This document shows positions 10,026-19,713 of a stretch of 64,000 bases of DNA, piece after piece. The DNA comes from Isoetes taiwanensis (lineage: Eukaryota; Streptophyta; Lycopodiopsida; Isoetales; Isoetaceae). Position 1 is the first letter of the stretch. Every line of letters starts with the position of its first letter. The DNA is taken from NCBI GenBank assembly GCA_021234155.1, contig JAJEKV010000165.1:994001-1058000 (forward strand), given 5' to 3'. The position numbers and the translations under genes were made by a program. A model generated the notes under the pieces. It made no database searches and was not told the DNA's origin. It saw only the letters and a list, made by a program, of their open reading frames with translations.

Positions 10026-11415
10026 CTAGGAGCTGGGTCCCTCGTCTTCGTCCATTGGCTGAGGAGGTGGACGGTAACGCATCAAAGTGGCGCTAGGGCT
10101 AGCAGAGAGGGTGGCTCGAGCTGCTGCCTCAGGTGGTAAGCAAGTAGCCAGGGGTGCCGCCACAAGGAGGCGCATGTTAGCGCAGCCCGCCACGTCCCCC
10201 AATGCTGCTATAGCCAAATCTCTACGGACCAAAGTAATGGTGGTGATGTGATAGTCAATCTTCTTATGGCCCGCTGAAGTAGATATGGCTCGGAGCGCCC
10301 ACCAAGAAGCTTCAGAAGAAGGCCCTAGGTTCTTAGAGAAAAATAGCACCTCTCCTTGGCGGAAGGCTGAGAGGAAGAATCGGGCCACATGGTTGCCCAT
10401 TGCCCTAACCTGAGGGTCGGTGGAGGTCTCCGCTTCTTTCTCCAAGTTGGTGGGGAGCTTCTCCTCCTCTTCTTCTTCCCTCTCATCCCTAAGGCTGACC
10501 TTGGTGTCCCACAGGTCTTCCCTCGTCCTGATCCACTTCTCCCATGGTGATTTGCAAAGGCGGTTCCGAGAGAGATGGCCGTGTCGGGGCCGCAAACTGC
10601 TCTTCTGGAGGCTGGGGTGTGTCAGTTAGTAGGAACTGGCGAAGTGACAAAAGAGTCTCAATGGGCTCTTGCTCTTCGGGCCGATATGCCAAGAGGCTCT
10701 CTACTTGGGCAGGTTGCACAACCGGTGTGGTGAAGTCGATGAAGTCATCTTGGCAATACTCCGCAAGATCATAGAGAATTTCTATTTTCTTGCGGCGAAT
10801 CCCAGTAAGAACGCGGTAGGCCCACATGATATCCTCAAAGATCAGGTACTCTTGGTCATTCAAGAGTACTGCAGGGAGAAGGTTTAACCCTTCGAGCTTA
10901 AGGGCTTTCTGTCGGCTGGCAGGGGCTTCTGTAGCAAGTTCCTTCCATCTTACGAAATCCTGCTCATTGACGACTTCGTCATCTTCTGGGTCAGGAGGTA
11001 GAGGCGTAGAAGAATGCTCAGCAGGAATCTCCTCATCCTCTATGTACTGGTCCATAATGACGGCCAGTGCAAATCGGGCCTCAAAATAGGTTTCCCGATC
11101 TATTGTAGCAATAGGGAGGTCGGTCCCTCGCCGTCTGATGCCTTTGATGACGTTGCGGGCATGCTCATCACCCCCTAACATCTGGTGCAGGGTGTGAAAG
11201 TCAAGATAGAGCTGCTCATCGTCTTCATTGCAAACGCATGCAGGTACAATCTCCTCACAATAGAACTGAAGGAAAGCAGCATAATCTGGATGGGCCTGCA
11301 TGTTGGAGATAAGATCTACCTGCTGAAGCAGGTAGGGGTGAAGAAGATCAAAGGGAACCGCAGGGTCCCAATGCTCTCCGTCCAAATACCACTGCTGCAG
11401 GGTTGGGCGAGCCAT
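10026..11415 (-). pseudogene. Element 1 ORF B: accessory protein, possible C-terminal H2A-like fold
   Basis: 10489-11415 starts MARPTLQQWYLDGEH and is acidic. A frameshift around 10500-10590 moves into 10026-10595, which starts a Glu-rich run and ends at the stop at 10026. The N-terminal region is homologous by eye to 46719-47135 in element 2 (QAHPDYAAFL against HATPAYRQVL; TIDRETYF against TVDRTKYF). The C-terminus reads HVARFFLSAF, then SWWALRAISTSAGHKK, then ITLVRRDLAIAALGDV. Compared with H2A this resembles the RIARFL entry, the AGN at the end of helix 2, and the IVPRHIQLAV / LGDV region, with similar spacing up to helix 3. The match is weak and the rest of the protein has no family I recognise. 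Confidence 0.5.
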
Positions 11416-11662
11416 GAGGAGTGAAGGCGCAAAGGAGGAGGAAGAAGGCGCTGAAACAAGAAGGAAAAGAATGAAACCCTAATGGCCAAAAAGGGGTTTT
11501 ATACTTTTTTTTGGCACGTTTCCCAAAATTATTGTTAAAAAAAATGTTATTTAATTAACAATATATTTTCAAAAAGTTGTTTTTATATTCACAACCCAAA
11601 AATGGGACTAGTACATGGATAAGTTACAGAAATTTTTACAACAGAAAAAGACGGTCGTTTCG

Positions 11663-12985
11663 TCACCTAAAATCCCCTCGGATCCTTCGTGCCAGCTGGA
11701 GGTCCTTGGGCATGATGGTGACCCGCTTTGCGTGTATGGCGCAAAGGTTGGCGTCACTGAAAAGCTCGACGAGGTAAGCCTCGGTAGCCTCCTGGAGAGC
11801 GAGGATCGCAAAAGCTTGGAACCTTAGGTCGGTTTTAAATTCCTGGGCGATCTCCCGTACAAGCCGCTGGAAGGGGAGCCGACGAATCAATGGCTCGGTA
11901 GACTTCTGATACTTACGTATCTCCCGAAGTGCTACCGTGCCCGGTCGAAACCTATGGGGCTTCCGCGGCTTAAGGGTCGCCTTAAGCGACGGAATGGATT
12001 TCCCGCCGGTTGAAGGATGCTTTGTCCGCTGAACGATCTGGTCCCGTCTCTGAGCCGATGCCTTCTTGGCGATTGTTGCATCCTGCTGCAGTCGGGTCTT
12101 ATAGTGCACCCCACTCTTAACAGGTTTGGACTTCGTTCTCTTCAATCTCCGATTACCCCGCTCGTACGGCTGCTGTGGGTTTGCCGGCTGGTTCACGTTG
12201 ACAGGGTTTTCCTGGGGGTTAACGTTTTGGGCAACACCTAGGTCCTGCTGGTCAACCTGCTGGTGATCTTGCTGGCCCCCCTCTTGATTCCCGCTCTGCT
12301 GGCTATGAAGGTCCTCCCCTTCCTCTTGGAGCCGCTCTCGCTCTTCATCCCTGGCCTCTTTGTCCAGACGCATTTGTATGCGCCGAGCAATCTCAGTATG
12401 GTACCTGTCCGGCCGTGCTCGCATGTCCTCCTGCACGGATTCCAGGTGGCCTTGACTAAACCTTGGCGGGACATTCTCAAAGATGAAGCTGTTAAGGTCT
12501 TCATTCCAAGAGAAGGTAGGAAGATTAAAGTATTCTCGGTACGTAAGTATACGACCTTTCCCCAAGTAATAAAAACGTTCCATTCTTATGTCTGGTGGAG
12601 CACTGGCTATCTGGTGCAAGTCTTCCACTCTCGCAAGATGCATGATCCTCTGGGCTTCATTCCGACTAAGCTCTACAGGGTCGTCATCTGGTCCTGGCGA
12701 GGGGTAAAACTTAACCACATCCCATGCATGGTCCGGCTGCTCCACGAGAGTGTAGTCCTGACCGCTTCATTCAACTTGAGGAGGAACGTTGAAGTGGAAG
12801 ATAGGGTAGGGGACTCGTCGGCCCTCGACAAAGTGCTTGACGAAAAGGTTAAGAATGATATCTATCATAGGGTCTTCGTCGGCAAGATGCTCGACCAGGG
12901 CGGCAAATAACTGGAATACGCTCAACTTCTTCAAGTCCACGGTTAGCTTAAAGCGCGGCATGGTTGTACTAGCAAAGAACAGCAA
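11663..12985 (-). pseudogene. Element 1 ORF A: long N-terminal domain fused to histone H3
   Basis: The last 96 codons (11666-11953) are an almost canonical histone H3 core: [68 protein letters not shown]. Just before it (to about 12028) an H3-tail-like stretch reads [10 protein letters not shown], keeping Arg2, Thr3, Lys4 and Ser10-Lys14 but missing the Lys9 segment. Upstream is an unknown domain of about 190 residues, then an acidic, Gln/Asn-rich linker and a basic patch. A single in-frame TGA at 12764-12766 splits the frame. Possible starts are 12985 or the second ATG at 12961. Total length is about 435 residues against 135 for normal H3. It sits within the LTRs, upstream of gag. Confidence 0.93.
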
Positions 12986-13666
12986 GGGAGGAGGAAGATG
13001 AGGCGCTCAAGCAAGGCGGGACGGCGCTAAGGAGTAAGTAAGGCCACCGAGGTGTAGGGCAGATGCAAGGGAGGCGTGGAGGTCAGCTATGGCGAATTTG
13101 GAGCTTAAGTCCGGCGGCTATGGCGAAAAAAAGGCGCTCAGAGGAAGCACACATCCGAAAATATAGTTCAAAATTCAAATTTCAACTTTTAACTTTTTAT
13201 AAAAATTTTCAAAAAAATATATATATTTTTTTTAAAAAAAAAAAAAAAAAAAACAAAGCGCCATAAAAAATACGCCACGACCGTATGGGGCTCGTTGCTT
13301 ATACGCCATTTTTTATTTTGAAAAGAAACACCTCTGAGTAAGGCAGCGCCCCTTTCCATTTTTCGGCGGCCTGTTGTCGTTTGGACCTCGGGAGACGTGC
13401 CCCCTAGGGTATTTGAGAGGTGCCCGATCCATTGGAGCCGTTTTCGCCTCCATCCGAGCTACCTAAAAAAAGTTATAGCTCCTCGAAACTTGGGTCTTCC
13501 AGTCGGCCCAGAATTGTTAAGGACTTACAGTCTATTACATTAACCTAGCACCAAATCAAACATCAAAGACTTTAACAATCACTCTTGCTTAACTCTCTCT
13601 CTCCTAACTACCGAACTAGCGAGTTAGGGTTTAGTCAGTGCTATGATTTCGAGTATCCGAAATCAC
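12986..13666 (-). other. 5' leader of element 1
   Basis: Untranslated leader between the primer site and ORF A. It holds an A/T-rich stretch with a run of about 18 A at 13235-13252. I see no ORF of note. Confidence 0.6.
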
Positions 13667-13679
13667 GGCTCTGATACCA
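13667..13679 (-). other. Primer-binding site (tRNA-iMet) of element 1
   Basis: The minus strand reads TGGTATCAGAGCC one base after the 5' LTR end. This is the classic complement to the 3' end of plant initiator-Met tRNA. Confidence 0.93.
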
Positions 13680-13680
13680 T

Positions 13681-15306
13681 TGTGACGCTCCCTGAACATA
13701 TATACCCACCGATTAGTTATACATCACCGGGACTTTCCCTCCCATGGCAACCAACTTGCCATAAGCGGGGCCCTCCGTCGACTCGGGCCGTCTATAATAA
13801 GGCGCTCAAGTGAAGGACCTGAGGGGGGTCATTCGCCCACCTTCAATGGGCGCTCGTCATGAAGCATGAATACAAGGGTTAGCACACAGCATAAATCACA
13901 TATAAATAACCACCACGAAGGGTGGCATATCCATCCAAATACCAACGGCAAAGAATGCGCATCTTAACCTAGGAAAACACCCCAAACCTCGGGTTCTACC
14001 CGGCTCGGACTCGGTGAGGATCGACCGCCGGTTGGGCCTCAAGAGATCAGCGAGCCGAGTCTTGGCATGGCGTTAGGCTGGCATAGAACATTGGCTAGGG
14101 TTGTCCGCTCCATCCGCCCCTCCTTTGCACACTTTGCAGATGGGTCAATTCACGCTATGGCTTCGCTATAGCCTTCCGGAGACGCAGGCTCGAGGCATCA
14201 CCCTGCTGAGCCTACTCCGGGGTTCATGAAGCCCCGGTCCGATGAGGCGGTCGAGGAAGCGTCTCCTTCGAGAATCCGCGGTGGTTCCATGGGTGAGCTA
14301 GAGAATCGTGTGCGCATCCGGCGACCCCCGCATCCGTGCCCCGACTTACTCACCCTAAATCTACTCAAAGTGCAAGGTGCCCCATACGGGTCACACCACT
14401 ACACCCAGGGAGTGTCAGACCCATACCCGGCCCTCTACGTGACCGGCTATCAGGCCTAGCTCACTGTAGGAGTCTCAGGAGCCTTTTATGTTCGTGCAAG
14501 ACCCCACCTCCACTTCACCACTGTGTTCCTTATCAGGTGCTAAGCCAGTCCATAGCATCTATGACCCGGTGGGCTCTTGTGCACAGGCCGCAATTAACGG
14601 GATAATATATGGCTCTATCTAGGAGCATACTACAATAAATGGGCTCAGAGGTCTCTACCCCCCCTTAATTCCCCCATTTCCAGAGTAATACTAGGCCAAG
14701 AACCATCAATCCATCCTTTACGAGCAAAACCAGAATCAGAATATAAAGAGAACTTACCTTTACAATCAAGGGTTAGTTCCTACGAGTAAAACACAGAGAG
14801 AACAGACCAACAACCCAAACAGGTGCCCAACAGGGGCGCTATCCTAGAATTCACAACTACACTAGCCACCCACCTGTGTTTCTGCTGGACCCGTTGTCAT
14901 TGGGGATTTCCATCTTCTTGGTCTTGGTGTTCAGCTCGTGTCAGAAGGGTGGCGTCCAACTGCTCAAGGTGGCGCTCAGCTCTGGTCACAAGGGTGGCGC
15001 TCCACTGCTCAAGGTGAGTTGTGGCTGATATGGGGGTGGTGATCCACCTTATTGATCCCAATTAGCATTACCATGTTAGCCAATCGAGGGTGGCCACGTG
15101 GCGCCTTCCCAAACCATAATTAACTTAATTATGGCTTTTAATTATTAGTTCCTTAGTTATAGGTTATTATCCTTAATGATTAAATTACTAATTTAATCCC
15201 TTTTAAGTCAACCCCCTAGGTTCCCATACCCCATGGTGGCGTATCTATATTCGGTGTCGTGTCAACGTATTTATACTTATACCGTATAAATACTTGGAAC
15301 GTCACA
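13681..15306 (-). repeat. 5' LTR of element 1 (right copy)
   Basis: 1626 bp, TGTGACG...CGTCACA, paired with 2200-3801. The promoter and polyadenylation sites must lie here, but I could not pick them out with confidence. Confidence 0.95.
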
Positions 15307-15311
15307 GATAA

Positions 15312-16205
15312 GACTGTGCAACTAAGTCAAAGGGCTAGGATAAGGGAGCATATGGAGGAACATATGACCAATCAACTATCACGTAGATCAACTTATTGGA
15401 TGTGGAGTACCCTATCTCCACTGGAACCTAATAACTATCTATATATTATACATGACAAGATGGACTTGCAAAAGACTTTTCTTCCACAATTCAAGTATAT
15501 ACCAGAGTCATGTAGTAGATTATACCCTTTACATATCTCAATGAACGGGGCAATCTTGCATAGGTAGTCTTAAACCTACGATGGGCACTTCAGTTTGGAG
15601 TTGTGGAGTGATGGTCCAGATTTTCATATTGGGAGTGTCATGAGGTGTTTGAGAAACTATGAGAGTGGTTATCATGGTCAACTCTAGGATTCCACAACTA
15701 GCCAGGCACTACACAGTGCATTGTTGGATGAAAACCCTAATGGTATTGAGAAGTTTAGCAAGGCAAGGTTTAAGAAGCATGGACCTAGTGAACATATTGG
15801 AGCTTCAACTTCACGTGCTAGACCTTGAGATCTACCTAGAAGGTTCCTCTTGCAGCTTGATAATTATGCTGGCCAAAATAAGAACATGTAGATGTTTTCT
15901 TTCCTATTCTACTTAAAGCTATTGGTATTTTTGAAAGAGTTAATTTGGAGTTCCAAATATCCGGAATACCCATGAGGATGTGGATGCATTATTTGACAAA
16001 TATAGTTGTATATTAAAATAACAGACAATGACCAACTAACTTTCCTAGACTAATGGAAATCTTGCATGAATGTACTACTCCAACTCCTATAGGGTCTCTC
16101 ATAGAAGAAGTGCCTGATTGGAAGAGTTTTGTGGATGAATGTACTACTCCAACTCCTATAGGGTCTCTCATAGAAGAAGTGCCTGATTGGAAGAGTTTTG
16201 TGGAT
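15312..16205 (+). pseudogene. DUF7869-type transposase-like relic, catalytic part
   Basis: This continues the relic at 1975-2199. The key motif is at 15841-15885: RFLLQLDNYAGQNKN, the conserved LQLDN.xxQNKN block of DUF7869-type proteins. It is followed by a TAG and then MFSFLFYL. In another frame comes FERVNLEFQI and HEDVDALFDKY, which matches the HTHEDID.. block. Then comes ECTTPTPIGSLIEEVPDWK. The last part is tandemly duplicated (69 bp, 23 residues). Several stops and frameshifts are present. The domain order and the D...N/Q..K and HED motifs support the family call. It is a transposase-derived gene (mobile element), not a host gene. Confidence 0.6.
16068..16205 (+). repeat. 69-bp tandem duplication (two copies)
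   Basis: The unit encoding ECTTPTPIGSLIEEVPDWKS plus FVD occurs twice head to tail, in frame. Confidence 0.9.
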
Positions 16206-16211
16206 GGTTAT

Positions 16212-16544
16212 TGTTACGCACTAGCACCTCTAGTGATAACCAACACACCAAAAGGGTGGATCCTTTAAAGAAATCATTATCCAATGGGCCCCAACCTTTC
16301 CAAGATTTATCCCATATCCCATAGACCATATCAATTCCTCTCCTCCTCGAGATGCTTGTCCTCAAGCATGTGGAACATGCCAATGTTGGCACGAGGAATT
16401 GAACCTTGGCTCTGATACCAAATGTTATACATTAGCACCTTTAGTGATAACCAACACACCAAAAGGGTGGATCCTTTAAAGAAATCGTTATCCAATGGGC
16501 CCCAATCTTTCTAGGCTTTATCCCATACCCCATAGACCATATCA
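16212..16544 (-). mobile_element. TRIM-like miniature LTR retrotransposon
   Basis: Two 122-bp direct repeats (16212-16333 and 16423-16544) start TGTTA and end CATATCA. The 89 bp between them carry, in minus sense, TGGTATCAGAGCCAAGG (16404-16420, complementary to tRNA-iMet) next to the right repeat. A polypurine tract (CTCGAGGAGGAGAGGAAT) abuts the left repeat. There is no coding capacity, so it fits a terminal-repeat retrotransposon in miniature, mobilised in trans. After the right repeat a second polypurine-tract copy (16545-16562) appears, so this may be the end of a tandem LTR-internal-LTR array. No clean TSD is visible. Confidence 0.8.
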
Positions 16545-16562
16545 ATTCCTCCCCTCCTCGAG

Positions 16563-17055
16563 GTACAATTTAGTTGCTAAGATCTGTCATTTGAGGAGGT
16601 CTCATCAACATTCGTGCAATCGATAAAGAAATATATCTTCATTTAGCTTAAGGCTCTTAAAGAATTGTGCATCTTTGCATCAGGTTCTCAAGTTTATCGG
16701 GATCAAGATGGCTATTAAGGCAAACAAAGTTCAGAGTCACCAATGTGATAACACAACCCCTCAAATTTTTGCGATAGCCTTTTTATCCATCTTGCATGAG
16801 GTATTGCTGAATTTAAATGGAATTGGTGTTTTCGATGGGGGATTTTAGTGGCCGGATTGCTCAACATCAAGCAAGCATTAGGTTGGAAGAGGAGAGATTT
16901 ATGGCTTCAAAAGTTTTCCGCTCGTGAGATGAAATTAGCAGGTTGGCAAAGATTTTCTGATGATACAGTAGAAAATGATATGGAACATCTTGTGCTTCAA
17001 CTTTATGAGTCCTCTGAGTCTGAAGTAGAAACCATATTATATGTTGCATTGCCAT
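16563..17055 (+). other. Residual 3' part of the DUF7869-type insert
   Basis: No conserved motif is visible. Short open stretches occur, but stops interrupt every frame. By position it is the tail of the insertion that splits the receptor kinase. Confidence 0.3.
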
Positions 17056-17063
17056 ACCTAGTG

Positions 17064-17645
17064 TTAAAAAAAACTGGTATTTGGCAAAGAAAGTAAAGTA
17101 AAACCTGGATTAGATTTTCCAGAAGAGATGGGTTTGCAACCAAGACTTGGATTCTTGGTGGGGCCCACATATTCAAAGTAGGCCTTGTCAGGGCAACCTT
17201 GACAAGTTCCCTTGTAACATATCCCATATGGTCCACATATGTCAGAAAGATCACATTTCTTGTGTTCAAACAAGCTGAACAAAGTCTGCCATTTTGACAC
17301 TATGCTATCCCAACTGTAACTATGAATATCTCCATCTGCCTCTAACCTGAAAAAAGTAGCATTTCCAATGAGCTGGCCATAGGAGTGTAGAAGATTTCTT
17401 CTTTCCCATGTGCTGTTGAAACTGTCACACACAGAATCTAAGATAAGATTTAACTCCTCAACCGGGGAGTAGCTTGGAAGTCGAAAATCTAAACTGATTT
17501 CAGCAAAATAGTTCCTGCATATTACAACATAAAGTCCAGGTTGAGAAGAATAATCCTGGCAACCCAAGCATAACCTAGGCATAATCAGAATCAAGTATGC
17601 ATCAATTGCGTTCAGTGACACCATTTGCAAAAGTGCATGTTTCAA
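17064..17645 (-). pseudogene. Receptor-like kinase ectodomain exon (S-locus glycoprotein/EGF region)
   Basis: This extracellular part of a G-type lectin receptor kinase is separated from its kinase by about 15 kb. It contains NATFFRLEADGDIHSYSW (bulb-lectin or S-domain type), then CDLSDICGPYGICYKGTCQG (EGF-like cysteines) and SLGCKPISSG, which normally precedes the PAN domain. The PAN region and the N-terminal lectin domain are not seen. The frame then meets the transposase debris at about 17060, and the gene resumes at about 1965. It would act at the plasma membrane as a surface receptor. Here it is split and dead. Confidence 0.75.
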
Positions 17646-17869
17646 GAATGCTGGGAAGTTTCTACAACAGACTTAGAAAATTAAAGATCTAATCACCAAT
17701 CCACCTTTTTAGAATGATTGTATTTCGCCAGCCCCTCCGATTTTCAAGGAGTGCTAGTCTTTATCTAACACTGCAACAAAACCTCATTCAGGATTCTATT
17801 ACCAAGACATCATAGGTTTTATATAAAAATCAAAATAATTTACTTGGTAAAATGCGATTTGTTTAATAC

Positions 17870-18116
17870 CTGATAAAGTGGAATTTTTGTTTATAGCTAT
17901 CCAAGCTCTACAAATGGCTAGAGACACTGCTAAGACAGGATTGGCACCCAGCTGGGAAAGAAACAAGAAACAATAAGCTTCAGTGTACCAACATTATAAA
18001 TTCATATAACCACCATTCTTCAAAGCCTACCTTTTTTGTGTGCCACCTCCATCGTTTTGAGTGCCATCTAGTTCATGAACCATTAAGTTATCAAGTCCAA
18101 CTTGGTCCGTTGGGTC
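17870..18116 (-). pseudogene. Enolase fragment, two exons
   Basis: Exon 18116-18031 reads DPTDQVGLDNLMVHELDGTQN, the DPTxQxxID..MVxxLDGTxN block of plant enolase. After a one-base loss it continues NEWRWH, near the usual NEWGWC. Exon 17951-17870 reads LGANPVLAVSLAICRAW (usually LGANAILAVSLAVC). After a one-base gain it reads KIPLYQ and a GT donor. Both exons keep GT-AG borders at plant enolase positions. Neighbouring exons are absent. The two frameshifts and the missing flanks make it a genomic pseudogene copy (introns retained, so not retroposed). Confidence 0.85.
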
Positions 18117-18178
18117 CTGCATGTGCATAATAGATTGAATGGAAAGAAAAAATTATGGGATAATGCACCTGTTTGTTA

Positions 18179-18308
18179 GGGAAATATGCGCCGGATGGGC
18201 CACCGACCTAAGATTTCTAGACATTCTGATGCAAACACGAAAGGCATGAAAATGTCTAGAAATCTTATGGTCTCTAGAGCGTAAAAAGAATGTCAGGATA
18301 CATTTCCC
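18179..18308. mobile_element. 130-bp Tourist-like MITE
   Basis: Ends GGGAAAT...ATTTCCC, inner arms AAGATTTCTAGACATT against AATGTCTAGAAATCTT, flanked by TTA on both sides (18176-18178 and 18309-18311). TTA with GGG-type ends fits PIF/Harbinger-derived MITEs. Confidence 0.75.
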
Positions 18309-18311
18309 TTA

Positions 18312-19710
18312 CCTTCATGAATTGGCTAGAAGAGTTCCTATCTGAATCCTCTAGTTTGAATCAACGGATCTGAACTTTGAAAAGAGGTGACATGAGATGC
18401 CACTTCTCATGAATCCTCCCCTCCTGCACAAATACACACAACACAGATCTCACAGATTTTAGTGTTTGAGCAGGGAAATAAAAGACACTCTAATATATTT
18501 CAAATTTATCTTTAGATTACCTTCTCTTGCTAAATATATCCATGGTACATCTCCAGCAGGATAACATGAGACCCTATTTACCACGCTCTTCATCACATTC
18601 TCACATTTCCTCAAAGTGTTGAAAGGAATTTTCTAGCTTTTGATTATGGCCACTTCAGTGGGAGTAGATTAGACCCCATCTCTTATTGGAGGCGTCCTCC
18701 ACAATGGTTGCTTTCTAACCTGGTCTGTCACCAATGACATTTCATTTGCAAACTGCAATGTCCCATGGATCCTATTTCTTTCTTCATCAAATCCGACTCT
18801 ACATTTGATTGGGAAGCTTCTTCAGTAAATCAAGTCCGCATTTATGTCCGAATGCCTGCTTAATCTTCAGTTGATTGAATCGGTTCTATTTCATTCCAGT
18901 TAGGTCGGTTTGAACAGCACCAACCGGCAACAAGTCCGACCGCCACTTTACTAACAACAACCAGTTTTGAGCAGTCACGAGGATATTCTAGGCATATGTC
19001 AGAATATACTTGAATATGCCACAAACCCACATAAACAAGGGTTTGCCCCCCTAGGGGCAACCCAAAAACAAGAAAACAATTTTTGCAAAGTAAATATGTT
19101 TGATTACTTTAAAGCTAGTTTTATTTGTAATACACATCAATAAACATGTCATTGGTTAAAATCCAGAAAAGAGAATCAAGTAAGGGCATTTCTAATTTCT
19201 AGAGGTGGGATAAAGCATGTAGCGAAGTTCTAACAATGTAAAATTTCTTCATCTCAAAAATTTTCATCATCCCAAAATTTTAGGAGTCCTTCTTGTTGCA
19301 GCTCTGAGAAGCCTGACAATCAGCATTGCTTAAGACCATAATACCTAAAAGAATGAGCAGAGCACCTACAAGCCACTTTAAAGTTGATATTCAATCAAGT
19401 GTTAATATAATTAGCTAAGTTTCTCGACCAAGGAAAAAATGTAGAAGACATACCTGAATATGCAAAACTTCAGCAAATAACAAGAACCCTGCGAATCTTG
19501 AGAGAAGAAAATTCGCTGCAAAGTTGACAACTGTAGCTTGGAGAGATGAAAGGATCTTAAGACTGGTGACATATCCACATGATTACATTGCACAACAGGA
19601 CCCCAAAATATGTTGCAACTTTCTGAGCCAAGCTCAACTGTTCCCTGTTTTTTCATCAGCCCATTTTATAGTGTTCTGTAACAAACTTAAATTACGTAAA
19701 AAAAGGGGAC
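18312..19710. other. Stretch without a recognised gene
   Basis: No credible coding sequence. The part around 18870-19075 is similar to 30184-30360 (both carry ATATGCCACAA and CCCCTAGGGGCAACCC), so it belongs to an unnamed dispersed repeat. Confidence 0.4.
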
Positions 19711-19713
19711 TAA

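Larger units (their letters stand above)
2200..15306 (-). mobile_element. Ty3/gypsy chromovirus, element 1, carrying histone-H3 ORF
   Basis: This is a structurally complete LTR retrotransposon in minus orientation. LTRs (2200-3801 and 13681-15306) begin TGTGACG and end CGTCACA, with a GATAA duplication outside. The order in its own sense is: 5' LTR, tRNA-iMet primer site, leader, ORF A (histone H3), ORF B, ORF C, gag, CCHC knuckle, aspartic protease, reverse transcriptase, RNase H, integrase, chromodomain, polypurine tract, 3' LTR. The integrase position after RNase H and the terminal chromodomain define a chromovirus. Three accessory ORFs upstream of gag are not normal for the group. Inactivating changes include a TAG in integrase, a deletion plus frameshift in RT, a TGA in ORF A, and frameshifts in ORF B and between gag and the knuckle. 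Confidence 0.95.

Noticed and set aside
10700-10960. H4-like fold in the middle of ORF B (LIFED against LIYEE)
   Set aside because: A short gapless resemblance in element 1 only; the helix 1 region is too short and element 2 does not support it.
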